From JBHGBM01 sp041946965 (GTDB lineage: Bacteria > Acidobacteriota > Terriglobia > Bryobacterales > Bryobacteraceae), in NCBI GenBank assembly GCA_041946965.1, contig JBHGBM010000011.1, positions 36,483 to 100,482 on the forward strand: 64,000 nucleotides of DNA, written 5' to 3'. The translations under genes and the position numbers were made by a program. Positions 1 to 7,172 of this stretch are shown here, in pieces. Numbering within the stretch: position 1 is the stretch's first letter; every line of letters starts with the position of its first letter. Below the pieces are notes generated by a model. That model was not told the DNA's origin. It searched no databases and worked only from the letters and a program-made list of their open reading frames with translations.

Positions 1-242
1 TGCGCGATGCGCCCGAACACTTGCGGGTGGAGCGGCGTCTTCTCCGGCATGGGCAGCAGGCCGGCGGCGGAAAGAATCTGTTTCCGCAGGTGCGCCTTGC
101 GCGCTTCCCACTCGGCGAGGGTGTTGTAAGCCGGCATGGTGAAGTGCGTGTTCGTACCCGGCGGGTTCACAAATCTGGCGTCTTCCCTGGGGACCTGCGC
201 CAGGGCAGGAAGGGCTAGTGCAAACGCAATGGCGATCCGCAT
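1..242 (-). CDS. Secreted acetylxylan-esterase-like hydrolase, N-terminal fragment
   Basis: Only the first 80 codons lie in the window; the gene runs off the left edge. The start is the ATG read at 242-240. The product opens with a short signal peptide (MRIAIAFALALPALAQ) followed by a segment rich in Trp, Lys and Arg (WEARKAHLRKQILSAAGLLP). That N-terminal style is familiar from secreted alpha/beta hydrolases of the acetylxylan-esterase/dienelactone type in Acidobacteria and Planctomycetes. The catalytic part is outside the window, so the family call is tentative. It is divergent from the small ORF at 290, with 47 bp between the two starts. Confidence 0.55.
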   Translation of the reverse strand, partial: MRIAIAFALALPALAQVPREDARFVNPPGTNTHFTMPAYNTLAEWEARKAHLRKQILSAAGLLPMPEKTPLHPQVFGRIA

Positions 243-289
243 CGCCGTCCAGTGTAACCCGGAAAGCCGTGAGCGTATACTGAGGAAGC

Positions 290-448
290 ATGGCGCGGCG
301 GAAGAAAGCGTTCAAAGCGCCGGCGGAGGTCCGCGCTATCGCCCGCGAGCGCGTGGGAAGCGTGCCGCCCGGCCGGCCCATCGAGTCGCGGAATCGCAAG
401 AAGCCCAAGCACAAGAAACCCCTTGACCCAACCGACGAGCCACAATAG
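290..448 (+). CDS. Small basic protein of unknown function (52 aa)
   Basis: ATG at 290 follows GAGGA by four bases, and a -10-like TATACT lies at 276-281, so the leader would be very short. The 52-residue product is strongly basic: it begins MARRKKAFKAP and has a second cluster, NRKKPKHKKP, near the end. It has no signal peptide or membrane segment. Its end overlaps the start of the next gene (423) by 26 bases, which suggests co-translation. I do not recognise a family. Nucleic-acid or ribosome binding is possible from charge alone. Confidence 0.5.
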   Translation: MARRKKAFKAPAEVRAIARERVGSVPPGRPIESRNRKKPKHKKPLDPTDEPQ

Positions 449-1271
449 CCTGACACGCCGCGAGTTTCTATGCGGCTGGTTCCCGTTCTTTTGGCGCCGC
501 AACCGCGTCACCCTGGACGGCATTCCGTTCCGCACCGTGCGGCGGGGCCGCTCCTCGTTTTCCTACCTGCTGATCCACGGCAACGAGGAGACCGCGCGCG
601 AAGTGCTGCTGGAGCACATGCGGCGGCACCAGGGTGTAGCTCACCTGGTCGCCGGGCACGGCCGGTACATCGGGCTCGCCGGCGGGCGGTTCGATCCCAA
701 CCGCATCTTCTCGCACGAGGGCGCGGAGAAGAACCTGCGGGCGCTGAATCCGCGCTGGGACGCGGCGCGCCTGGCGGGCGCGCTGGCGCGGCTCGACCGC
801 GGGCGCGAGAAACTGGTGCGCGCCATCCTTCCGCCGCCGGGCGGCCTGCTGATCGCGCTCCACAACAACAGCCGGGGATACTCGGTGCGCGATGAAGCGC
901 CCGTCAGCGACCGGGTCTCGTTGGCGGACGCCTCGAACCCGCGCGACTTCATGCTGTGCACCGCGGTTGAAGATTACGCCGCGCTCGCGCGCTCGCCTTT
1001 CAACGTAGTGCTGCAAAACGCCGGGCCGCCGGACGACGACGGTTCGCTCTCGCGCCTGGCGGCGCGTCTCGGCGTGCGCTACGTCAACATCGAGGTCGCG
1101 CTGGGCAACCGCACCCGGCAGCGGGAGATGCTCGCCTGGGTGATCGCGAACCGGCCCGAAGGCGGGATGGCGTCAGCCCTCCCGGAAGCTCTGCGTCCGG
1201 GCCACGTGCCGCCGGTAGGCGGCGGTTTCTTCGGCGGTGCGCGCGGCGGTCCAGCCCAATTCGCTGGATAA
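423..1271 (+). CDS. Zinc hydrolase of the aspartoacylase/AstE (M14-like) type
   Basis: A 282-residue product from a TTG start; no ATG is available in frame upstream of the conserved region. A Tat-like motif LTRREFL opens it. The motif order HGNE (about residue 53), FDPNRIFS (about 91) and LHNN (about 143) matches the HGxE, DxNRxF and (D)LHN signatures of succinylglutamate desuccinylase/aspartoacylase and M14 carboxypeptidases. In those families these residues supply the zinc ligands and the substrate carboxylate site. I infer an amidohydrolase or carboxypeptidase; the substrate is unknown. The 3' end overlaps the convergent glpD by 99 bp, so the last 33 or so residues may be non-conserved read-through. 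Confidence 0.6.
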   Translation: MTQPTSHNSLTRREFLCGWFPFFWRRNRVTLDGIPFRTVRRGRSSFSYLLIHGNEETAREVLLEHMRRHQGVAHLVAGHGRYIGLAGGRFDPNRIFSHEGAEKNLRALNPRWDAARLAGALARLDRGREKLVRAILPPPGGLLIALHNNSRGYSVRDEAPVSDRVSLADASNPRDFMLCTAVEDYAALARSPFNVVLQNAGPPDDDGSLSRLAARLGVRYVNIEVALGNRTRQREMLAWVIANRPEGGMASALPEALRPGHVPPVGGGFFGGARGGPAQFAG

Positions 1272-2588
1272 TGCCGCAACCGCTTCGGGCAATGCCGCTA
1301 TACCCTGGTCGCGTTGGAAACCGAGCGTGGTGCGCCGCAGGAGGAAGTCGGATACGGTGCGGCACTGCTCCTCGCGCGCGGCGTAGCGCGCCTGGGCGGC
1401 GAGCCCGTCGTGATGAGGCGGCGGGGGCAGAGGGCTCTCGGCGGTGGTGGCGCGCGCGCGGTGGCGCAGGCGCCGGCACGCCAGGTCGACAACCTCTTCG
1501 GCGATCGAGCGGTAGCCGGTGATCTTGCCGCCCAGCACGGAGATCAGGCCCGCGGGTCCTTCCCGCACGCGGTGCAGGCGCGAGACCGAGGATTCGTCGC
1601 CTCTGCCGGTGACCAGCGCGCGCACCCCGGCGTTCGACCAATGGATCTTCCCCAGCGCCGGGAAGAACGGGCGCACGGAGCGTAGCAGGTACTCGGCATC
1701 CTCGCGGGTGGCGCAGGCCGTGGCGGGGTCGCTGTCGAAATCCGTATCGGTGGTTCCCACCCAGGCGTAGCCCATCCAGGGGATGACGAAGAACAGTCGC
1801 TGATCCACGGGCGAGAAAAGCACGTTGGCCTGGGCCGCCACCGGGTCGCAGGCGAGGTGGATGCCCTTGGTCGTGCGGATCAAGCGGCGGGGGTGCGGGG
1901 CCAGGCGCGCCGCCACGCGGTCGAACCACGGACCGGAGGCGTTGATCACGATCCGCCCTCTCACCTCGCGCTCGCCGCCGTCGAGAACCTCGCGGACGCT
2001 GAGCGCGTCAAGCGAGGGCCGCGCTCCGGTCACCTCGGTATAATTGAGCGCCACGGCGCCGTGCCGGCGGGCGTCCAGGATGTTTTCCAGGCACAGCCGT
2101 TCGGGTGAATCGACCTGCGCGTCCCAGTAGAGCGCCGCGCCCTCGAGACCTGCGGCGCGCAGTTCCGGTTCGGCGCGGCGGGCCTCGGCCGCGGTCAGGA
2201 AGCGGTGGTTCGGGAGGCTCTTGTCGTAGCTGAGCAGATCGTAGAGCAGCATGCCCGCGCGCATCTTCGCGCGATACAGCAGCCCCCGGTCGTAGAAAGG
2301 CACCAGGAACGGCAGCGGCTTCACCAGGTGCGGCGCGATGCGCAGCAGCGTCTCGCGCTCCCGCAGGTCCATGCGCACCAGCCGGAAGTCCAGCATCTCC
2401 AGGTACCGCAGCCCGCCGTGAATCAGCCGCGTGGAGCCGGAAGTGGTGCCGGAACCGTAATCCGCCTTTTCAAAGAGGGCCACTCGGAGCCCGCGGAGCG
2501 CGGCGTCGCGCGCGATGCCGGCGCCGATCACGCCTCCGCCGGCGATGAGCAGGTCGAAAACGCCGTCGAGTTGGCGCAGTCCGTCCAC
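1173..2588 (-). CDS. glpD: Glycerol-3-phosphate dehydrogenase (FAD, aerobic type)
   Basis: The 471-residue product oxidises sn-glycerol 3-phosphate to dihydroxyacetone phosphate at the membrane, passing electrons to quinone through FAD. The FAD-binding motif GGGVIGAG is at residues 17-24. TSGSTRLIHGGLRYLE is the family signature, and GTTDTDF plus LGGKITGYR are further conserved blocks. The length is short for GlpD (usually 500-560) because the C-terminal cap is reduced. Translation starts at GTG (2588-2586), with AGGA close upstream. The gene is divergent from an OPA-family transporter and shares a 99-bp intergenic region holding two operators for the nearby GntR regulator. Confidence 0.92.
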   Translation of the reverse strand: MDGLRQLDGVFDLLIAGGGVIGAGIARDAALRGLRVALFEKADYGSGTTSGSTRLIHGGLRYLEMLDFRLVRMDLRERETLLRIAPHLVKPLPFLVPFYDRGLLYRAKMRAGMLLYDLLSYDKSLPNHRFLTAAEARRAEPELRAAGLEGAALYWDAQVDSPERLCLENILDARRHGAVALNYTEVTGARPSLDALSVREVLDGGEREVRGRIVINASGPWFDRVAARLAPHPRRLIRTTKGIHLACDPVAAQANVLFSPVDQRLFFVIPWMGYAWVGTTDTDFDSDPATACATREDAEYLLRSVRPFFPALGKIHWSNAGVRALVTGRGDESSVSRLHRVREGPAGLISVLGGKITGYRSIAEEVVDLACRRLRHRARATTAESPLPPPPHHDGLAAQARYAAREEQCRTVSDFLLRRTTLGFQRDQGIAALPEAVAALSSELGWTAARTAEETAAYRRHVARTQSFREG

Positions 2589-2594
2589 GATTCC

Positions 2595-2604
2595 TGTCTA
2601 GACA
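2595..2604. promoter_or_regulatory. Operator 1, TGTCTAGACA, at glpD start site
   Basis: Perfect 10-bp palindrome TGTCTAGACA. It covers the predicted glpD transcription start, about 7 bp downstream of the -10 box. HutC-type GntR regulators often bind sites centred on GTCTAGAC, and such a regulator is encoded at 4027. An identical copy lies 64 bp away (2659-2668). Confidence 0.75.
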
Positions 2605-2609
2605 AGTTG

Positions 2610-2638
2610 ATTATGAGATGCAATGCCGGCCGTGTCAA
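2610..2638 (-). promoter_or_regulatory. glpD promoter
   Basis: On the minus strand, TTGACA (2638-2633), a 17-bp spacer and CATAAT (2615-2610). This is close to the housekeeping sigma-70 consensus. Operator 1 lies immediately downstream over the likely start site, so repression would block initiation. Confidence 0.7.
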
Positions 2639-2649
2639 GAGCACGCGTA

Positions 2650-2679
2650 TTGACATGTTGTCTAGACAGCACCTATCAT
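2650..2679 (+). promoter_or_regulatory. Transporter (OPA) promoter, possibly leaderless
   Basis: TTGACA (2650-2655), an 18-bp spacer and TATCAT (2674-2679). Transcription would start at about 2686-2688, essentially at the ATG at 2688, so the mRNA may be leaderless. Operator 2 fills the spacer between the -35 and -10 boxes. Confidence 0.65.
2659..2668. promoter_or_regulatory. Operator 2, TGTCTAGACA, inside the transporter promoter
   Basis: Second identical copy of the 10-bp palindrome TGTCTAGACA. It sits between the -35 and -10 elements of the rightward promoter, a classic repressor position. Centre-to-centre distance to operator 1 is 64 bp, about six helical turns, which would allow dimers on the same DNA face to cooperate. 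Confidence 0.75.
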
Positions 2680-2687
2680 GGATTCCC

Positions 2688-4025
2688 ATGAACCCGTTCC
2701 GCCCCGCTCCGCACCGGCCGCGCCTGCCGGAAGCGGAGGCGCGCCGCCGCTACCCGCGCCTGCGCTGGCAGGTGATGGAGGCGGCCTTTGTCGGATACGC
2801 CACGTTCTATTTCGTGCGCAACAACCTTCCGGTGGTCTCGAAGGAAATGGGCGAAGCGCTCGGCTACACCAAGGGCGAGATCGGCGACATGCTGGCGCTC
2901 ACCGCCATCGCCTACGGCCTGGGAAAGTTTCTGATGGGCGCGTGGTCGGACCGCAGCAACCCGCGGTATTTCATGGCGGCGGGGCTGATGCTCACGGCGT
3001 TCTGCAACTTCGCTTTCGGCGGCGCCTCCAGCTACGCGGTACACCTCTCGCTGTGGACCCTGAACGGCTTCGTGCAGGGCATGGGCTGGGGACCCTGCGG
3101 GCGCACGCTGGGACACTGGTACAGCCTGCGGGAGCGCGGCACCATGTTCGCCTTCTGGAACATCGCCCACAACGTGGGAGGCGGGCTCACCGGCTTCATC
3201 GCCGCGTACAGCACCGCCTTGATGGGCTGGCGCTACGCCTTCTTCGTGCCCGGCGCGCTCGCCATGCTGTGCGCTTTCTACCTCATCTTCCGCCTGCGGG
3301 ACACGCCGCAATCCGAGGGCCTGCCGCCGGTGGAGGAATACCGCAACGATTTCCCGGTCCAGGGACCGCGCGACCGCGAAGATGAGATCGGCGTGCGCGA
3401 GCTGTTCGTCAAGTACATCTTGACGAACCGCTGCCTGTGGCTCTTCGCCGCGGCCAATTTCTTCGTCTACATCGCGCGCTACAGCCTGCTGGATTGGGGC
3501 CCCACCTACTTGAAGGAAGTCAAGCGCGCCAGCCTGGCGCAGGGCGGAATAAGCACCGCCGTCTTCGAGTTCGCCGGCATCTTCAGCACCATCCTGATGG
3601 GCTGGCTCTCGGACAAGGCGGGCGGCCGGCGCGGCATGGTCAGCCTGCTGTGCATGGCGCCGGTGTTCGCCGCGTTCGCGGGCATCCTCTACACGCCGCC
3701 CGGTATGCTGTGGCTCGACATGGGGCTCTTCGCTGTGATCGGCTTCTTCGTTTATCCGCCGGTGATGCTGCTGGGCGTCACGGGGCTGGACTTCAGCTCG
3801 AAGAAGGCCGTGGGAGCGGCGGCCGGATTCATCGGCCTGTTCGGATACCTGGGCCGCACCGCGCAGGGCAAAGGCCTGGGCTGGATGGCCGAGCATTACG
3901 GATGGGACGCGGCGCTGATGGCCGCGCTGGCTTGCTCCGGCGCGGCCATCCTGCTGCTGGCGTTCACCTGGAGACTCCGGCCGCGCGCGGTAGGGAAAGG
4001 AACCGCCGCGGCGGCTTCGCGCTGA
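2688..4025 (+). CDS. MFS transporter, organophosphate:phosphate antiporter (GlpT/UhpC-like)
   Basis: 445 residues with about twelve hydrophobic segments. The first helices carry FYFVRNNLPVVSKEMGEALGYTKGEIGD and then GLGKFLMGAWSDR, the loop motif typical of the OPA (GlpT/UhpT) branch of the major facilitator superfamily. These proteins exchange sugar or glycerol phosphates for phosphate. The ATG at 2688 was chosen because it follows the promoter directly; in-frame Met codons further upstream lie in the operator region. Adjacency to glpD suggests glycerol 3-phosphate as substrate, but I cannot prove that from sequence. The regulator gene begins one base after its stop codon. Confidence 0.85.
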   Translation: MNPFRPAPHRPRLPEAEARRRYPRLRWQVMEAAFVGYATFYFVRNNLPVVSKEMGEALGYTKGEIGDMLALTAIAYGLGKFLMGAWSDRSNPRYFMAAGLMLTAFCNFAFGGASSYAVHLSLWTLNGFVQGMGWGPCGRTLGHWYSLRERGTMFAFWNIAHNVGGGLTGFIAAYSTALMGWRYAFFVPGALAMLCAFYLIFRLRDTPQSEGLPPVEEYRNDFPVQGPRDREDEIGVRELFVKYILTNRCLWLFAAANFFVYIARYSLLDWGPTYLKEVKRASLAQGGISTAVFEFAGIFSTILMGWLSDKAGGRRGMVSLLCMAPVFAAFAGILYTPPGMLWLDMGLFAVIGFFVYPPVMLLGVTGLDFSSKKAVGAAAGFIGLFGYLGRTAQGKGLGWMAEHYGWDAALMAALACSGAAILLLAFTWRLRPRAVGKGTAAAASR

Positions 4026-4026
4026 G

Positions 4027-4755
4027 ATGCCTCCCTACCTCGAAATCGCCGCGGTGATCCGCAAGGAGATCCTGTCTCTGGCGCCGCACACGCGTTTGGC
4101 TTCGGAGCCGGAGCTGGTGCGGCGTTTCGGAGCCGCGCGCGCCACCATCCGCCGCGCGTTGGCGAAGTTGCAGCAGGAAGGACTCATCTATTCCCGCCAG
4201 GCGGTGGGGACTTTCGTGGCGGAGCCGCGCGTGGAGCAGGACCTCGACCAGCTCTTCAGCTTCACCGAGTTCATGACCTTCAAGGGTTTCAAGCCGGGAG
4301 CGCGGCTGCTGGTCTCGGAAGTGCAGCGCGTGGAGGATCCCGATTCCCCCTTGCTGCGCCCGCTGGCGCTGCGTCCCGGCGCCCGCGTGATTCACCTGCG
4401 CCGCCTGCGGCTGGGCCGCGGCCGCCCGCTGGTAGTCGCCAACACGTGGCTTCCCGAGGCGCTGTTCCGCGGTTTCCTGGAGCACGATCTGCGCCGGCAC
4501 TCGGTCTACGACGTGATGCGCCGCATGGGCCACCCTCCCACGGACGCGTTGCAGACGATCGAAGCCGTCTCGCTCGCCGGACCCGAGGCGCGGCTGCTGG
4601 ATGTGCCCGCCGGCGCGGCGGCGCTGCTCATTCGCCGCGTGGCCTATTCGCGGGGCCTGCCGGTGGAATACGCGGTGGACTACTATCGCGGAGACCGCAC
4701 CACGTTCCGCGTGCGCCTGGGGGTGCTGGAGCAGCGGCTCGGCTTCAGTGGATGA
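4027..4755 (+). CDS. GntR-family transcriptional regulator, HutC subfamily (UTRA domain)
   Basis: 242 residues. The N-terminal winged helix (about 1-65) has the GntR pattern SEPELVRRFGAARATIRRALAKLQQEGLIYSRQAVGTFV. The rest (about 85-235) looks like a UTRA ligand-binding domain (RLRLGRGRPLVVANTWLP, VEYAVDYYRGDR). The ATG is one base after the transporter stop (TGAGATG), so the two are co-transcribed. I infer that it represses its own operon and glpD through the two TGTCTAGACA sites, and is relieved by a glycerol-phosphate-like or sugar phosphate ligand. The 3' end overlaps the convergent gene at 4745 by 11 bp. Confidence 0.88.
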   Translation: MPPYLEIAAVIRKEILSLAPHTRLASEPELVRRFGAARATIRRALAKLQQEGLIYSRQAVGTFVAEPRVEQDLDQLFSFTEFMTFKGFKPGARLLVSEVQRVEDPDSPLLRPLALRPGARVIHLRRLRLGRGRPLVVANTWLPEALFRGFLEHDLRRHSVYDVMRRMGHPPTDALQTIEAVSLAGPEARLLDVPAGAAALLIRRVAYSRGLPVEYAVDYYRGDRTTFRVRLGVLEQRLGFSG

Positions 4756-5668
4756 AGCCGAGAGCGCGCAGCGCGGCGCCGGGCTGCTCGCCCTCGAATT
4801 GCAGCAGCATGGCGGCCTGGTAACCATCCACGATCGCCGCCGCCGCCGGCACGCTGACGAAGGGGAAAGTGTTCCGCAGGCGGGGGCCGTCGCTGGTGAT
4901 GACCGCGTTCAGACCGGTGTCGCGCAGGAAGTCCGGCGCAAATTGCGCCTGCTGTATGGGCGCGATCACCACGCGCGTGTCGCCCCAGTTGTATTTCGCC
5001 ATGCGGCGTCCCGCGTCCAGGCAGTGCAGGCACTCGGGATCGAAGAAGTAGATGAGGGTTTTGCCGCGTACGAGCGAGTAAGGCTGGCCGTTCACCGCAA
5101 TGCTCTCCGGCGCCTTCACGCCGCGCTGGCGCGTGGCCGCCACGCCGTAGGAGACGAACGCGAACACCGTGACGGCGGCCAGCACCAGCACCGCGCCGCG
5201 CTTGCCTTCCGACGGCTTGGCCCACACCCCCGCCAGCGCCGCCAGGCCCAGCATGGCCGCATCGCCGATGAAGAACGCCGGTCCCACCACGCGCCGCACC
5301 CATGGGAAACAGTTGCATTCCTCGCCGCGCAGGGTGTTGTAGAACACGCCCATGTACACCAGGAACGCGACCAGCATCAGGCCGCACAGCCACGCGCCCC
5401 AACGGCGGAAGCGCGGCACCAGGATCAACACGCCGCCCACCGTCTCGGCGATGCCGAAACCGATGGCGGCGGAAAGGCTGAGCGCTTCCGGCACGCGCGC
5501 CTGGGCCATCCTCACCGCGGCCGAGGGCGCGTCGGTGATCTTCCACAATCCCGAGACGAGAAAAATTACCGCAATCAGAATGGCCCCAATCCAGCTTAGC
5601 GCTGTCTTCCAGCCGGAAAGCTCCAGAGGAGCTAAGGCATGATCCGGCTGTGCCATACTGTCGTTCAT
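4745..5668 (-). CDS. MauE/DoxX-type membrane redox protein with C-terminal thiol domain
   Basis: 307 residues. The first half (about 25-165) has four hydrophobic helices of the DoxX/MauE kind, with the pair ECNCFPW, as in MauE-like proteins. After a fifth hydrophobic stretch comes a periplasmic domain containing FFDPECLHC, a CxxC redox motif in a thioredoxin-like setting. The combination suggests disulfide or quinone-linked redox work at the membrane, as in methylamine dehydrogenase maturation or vitamin K epoxide-like systems. The ATG at 5668 (MNDSMAQPD) was chosen because the upstream extension is poor in composition. It is divergent from the gene at 5726. Confidence 0.7.
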   Translation of the reverse strand: MNDSMAQPDHALAPLELSGWKTALSWIGAILIAVIFLVSGLWKITDAPSAAVRMAQARVPEALSLSAAIGFGIAETVGGVLILVPRFRRWGAWLCGLMLVAFLVYMGVFYNTLRGEECNCFPWVRRVVGPAFFIGDAAMLGLAALAGVWAKPSEGKRGAVLVLAAVTVFAFVSYGVAATRQRGVKAPESIAVNGQPYSLVRGKTLIYFFDPECLHCLDAGRRMAKYNWGDTRVVIAPIQQAQFAPDFLRDTGLNAVITSDGPRLRNTFPFVSVPAAAAIVDGYQAAMLLQFEGEQPGAALRALGFIH

Positions 5669-5725
5669 GATTGTTATTCTAGCCTTTCTTTCAGGGGAAC
5701 AAGAGGCGCCGGGGCCGGGGCGCCG

Positions 5726-6232
5726 ATGATCGCGGCGGCATTGCTGCTTCTCGCGGCCGCCGCCACCCAGGTGGAACTGGCGGATGAGACCTTCAACGTT
5801 CCCGCCGCGGAGTGGCGCTACATCGAACTCGATCTCAAGCAACAGCCCGTCACCGTGGTATGCCGGTACAGCACGCTGGCGCCCTCACGCGAGGTCCGCG
5901 TGGCCCTGCTGCGCCGCGAAGACCTGGACCGCATGCGGGAGGAGCGCCCGCACGGTGTGCTCGCCACCGTGCCGCGCGCCGCCCACGGACTGCTGCGGCA
6001 CACGGTCACCTCGCCCGGAGAATACGCGGTGGTGATCGACAACCGCGCTGCCAAGGGCGAGGCGCGCGTGCACCTGCGCGTGGCTCTGGATTTCGCGCAC
6101 CCCAACCAGCCGGCGGTGCGTTATGTCTCGCCCGTGCGCAGAATGACCGTCATCGCGCTCAGCGTCGCGTTTTTTTTCGCAGTTGTTCTGTATTCGGGCA
6201 GGAAATTGTTGCGCGGCGCCAGGCACCGGTGA
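5726..6232 (+). CDS. Secreted, C-terminally membrane-anchored beta-rich protein, unknown
   Basis: 168 residues from the ATG at 5726, which directly starts a signal peptide (MIAAALLLLAAAATQ). The middle is beta-rich and ends in GEYAVVIDNRAAKGEARVHLRV, reminiscent of GOLD/emp24-like sandwich folds. A single hydrophobic helix (TVIALSVAFFFAVVLYSG) followed by RKLLRGARHR anchors the C-terminus with the basic side inward. The Shine-Dalgarno is weak. Function is unknown; the topology suggests the domain faces the periplasm. It converges with the FecR-domain gene, 6 bp away. Confidence 0.6.
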   Translation: MIAAALLLLAAAATQVELADETFNVPAAEWRYIELDLKQQPVTVVCRYSTLAPSREVRVALLRREDLDRMREERPHGVLATVPRAAHGLLRHTVTSPGEYAVVIDNRAAKGEARVHLRVALDFAHPNQPAVRYVSPVRRMTVIALSVAFFFAVVLYSGRKLLRGARHR

Positions 6233-6238
6233 AGCCGC

Positions 6239-7012
6239 CTACTGGGGGGGCGGAGGAGGCGGCGGCGGCAGATCGGGTGGAGGCGCCGGCTTATCCGTAT
6301 CTCCCTGGGCGCCGCCCGGAGAAGGAATGGATCCCCCCGGCCCGGCTCCGGAACCGCCGCGCGAGCCGCGCAGCATGATCTCGTAAATCGCCTGCGCGGC
6401 GGCGCGCAACGCCCCTTGCGCCACCGAACCCTTGTCAACGGTGCGTGCCAGCGGCAGGTTCTTGTAGACCCAAATGGATTCGCCCGCGTTCAGCAATTTC
6501 TCTCCGGGCACGTGCAGATTGCGGACCTGCACCTGGCCCTCATCCACGCTGACGAAGGTGTTCTCGGATTCCTCTTCCACCACTACGTCGAAGATCGTGC
6601 CGCGCACCGAGATCACCGCCGTGGGGGTGTGCACGGAGTTGGGATTGGGCTGGTTGCCGAGCTTCTGGATCTCCACCTTCACGCGCCCGATGACGACATC
6701 GAGGAGGTCGCGCCAGTTGGGCGGATTGGCGCGAAACACCACCTGCGAATTGGGGAACACCTGGAAAGTGCTGCCGTCGGATACCTGCAACCGGGCAAAG
6801 CCGTCCGGTCCGGTGACGATGATCTGCTTGGGCTGCACGGTGTCGCCCACGGCCAGCGCCCAGGGGGCGCGGTCGTGGAGCACGGACACCTGGCCCGTGA
6901 CCACAACCACCTTTGCGGCGGCATCCGAGCGCATCTGGCCGGACGCGAGAGACACAAAGAGCCCCGCACATACCAACACGCCCGCGGTCGTCCGGATGAG
7001 GCGGCCGATCAT
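6239..7012 (-). CDS. FecR-domain protein with polyproline tail
   Basis: 257 residues. ATG at 7012 is preceded by AGGTGA at five bases; a GTG at 7021 is the alternative. A signal peptide (about 1-28) leads into a FecR-like domain (about 35-180): DGFARLQVSDGSTFQVFPNSQVVFR, then HTPTAVISVRGTIFDVVVEEE, then DEGQVQV. Here the domain has no anti-sigma transmembrane helix and no sigma factor lies next to it, so it is more likely a structural or ligand-binding envelope protein than a classical FecR regulator. The C-terminus is a Pro/Gly-rich tail ending in eight prolines and a Gln, encoded by a G-rich tract at 6244-6275. Confidence 0.78.
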   Translation of the reverse strand: MIGRLIRTTAGVLVCAGLFVSLASGQMRSDAAAKVVVVTGQVSVLHDRAPWALAVGDTVQPKQIIVTGPDGFARLQVSDGSTFQVFPNSQVVFRANPPNWRDLLDVVIGRVKVEIQKLGNQPNPNSVHTPTAVISVRGTIFDVVVEEESENTFVSVDEGQVQVRNLHVPGEKLLNAGESIWVYKNLPLARTVDKGSVAQGALRAAAQAIYEIMLRGSRGGSGAGPGGSIPSPGGAQGDTDKPAPPPDLPPPPPPPPQ

Positions 7013-7172
7013 AATCTTCACCTGGCCTTTGCCAGACTGCCTAGAACCCTAGTCTAGCAACAAAGTTGCTCCGCAACCAGGGTGCCGTGATTACAATAAC
7101 CCGGCAAGTCCATAAAAATCAAGCATATTTGCAAGAAAGCCGGGTCCAAGTGCGGTAGAATAAGACTCAGTT

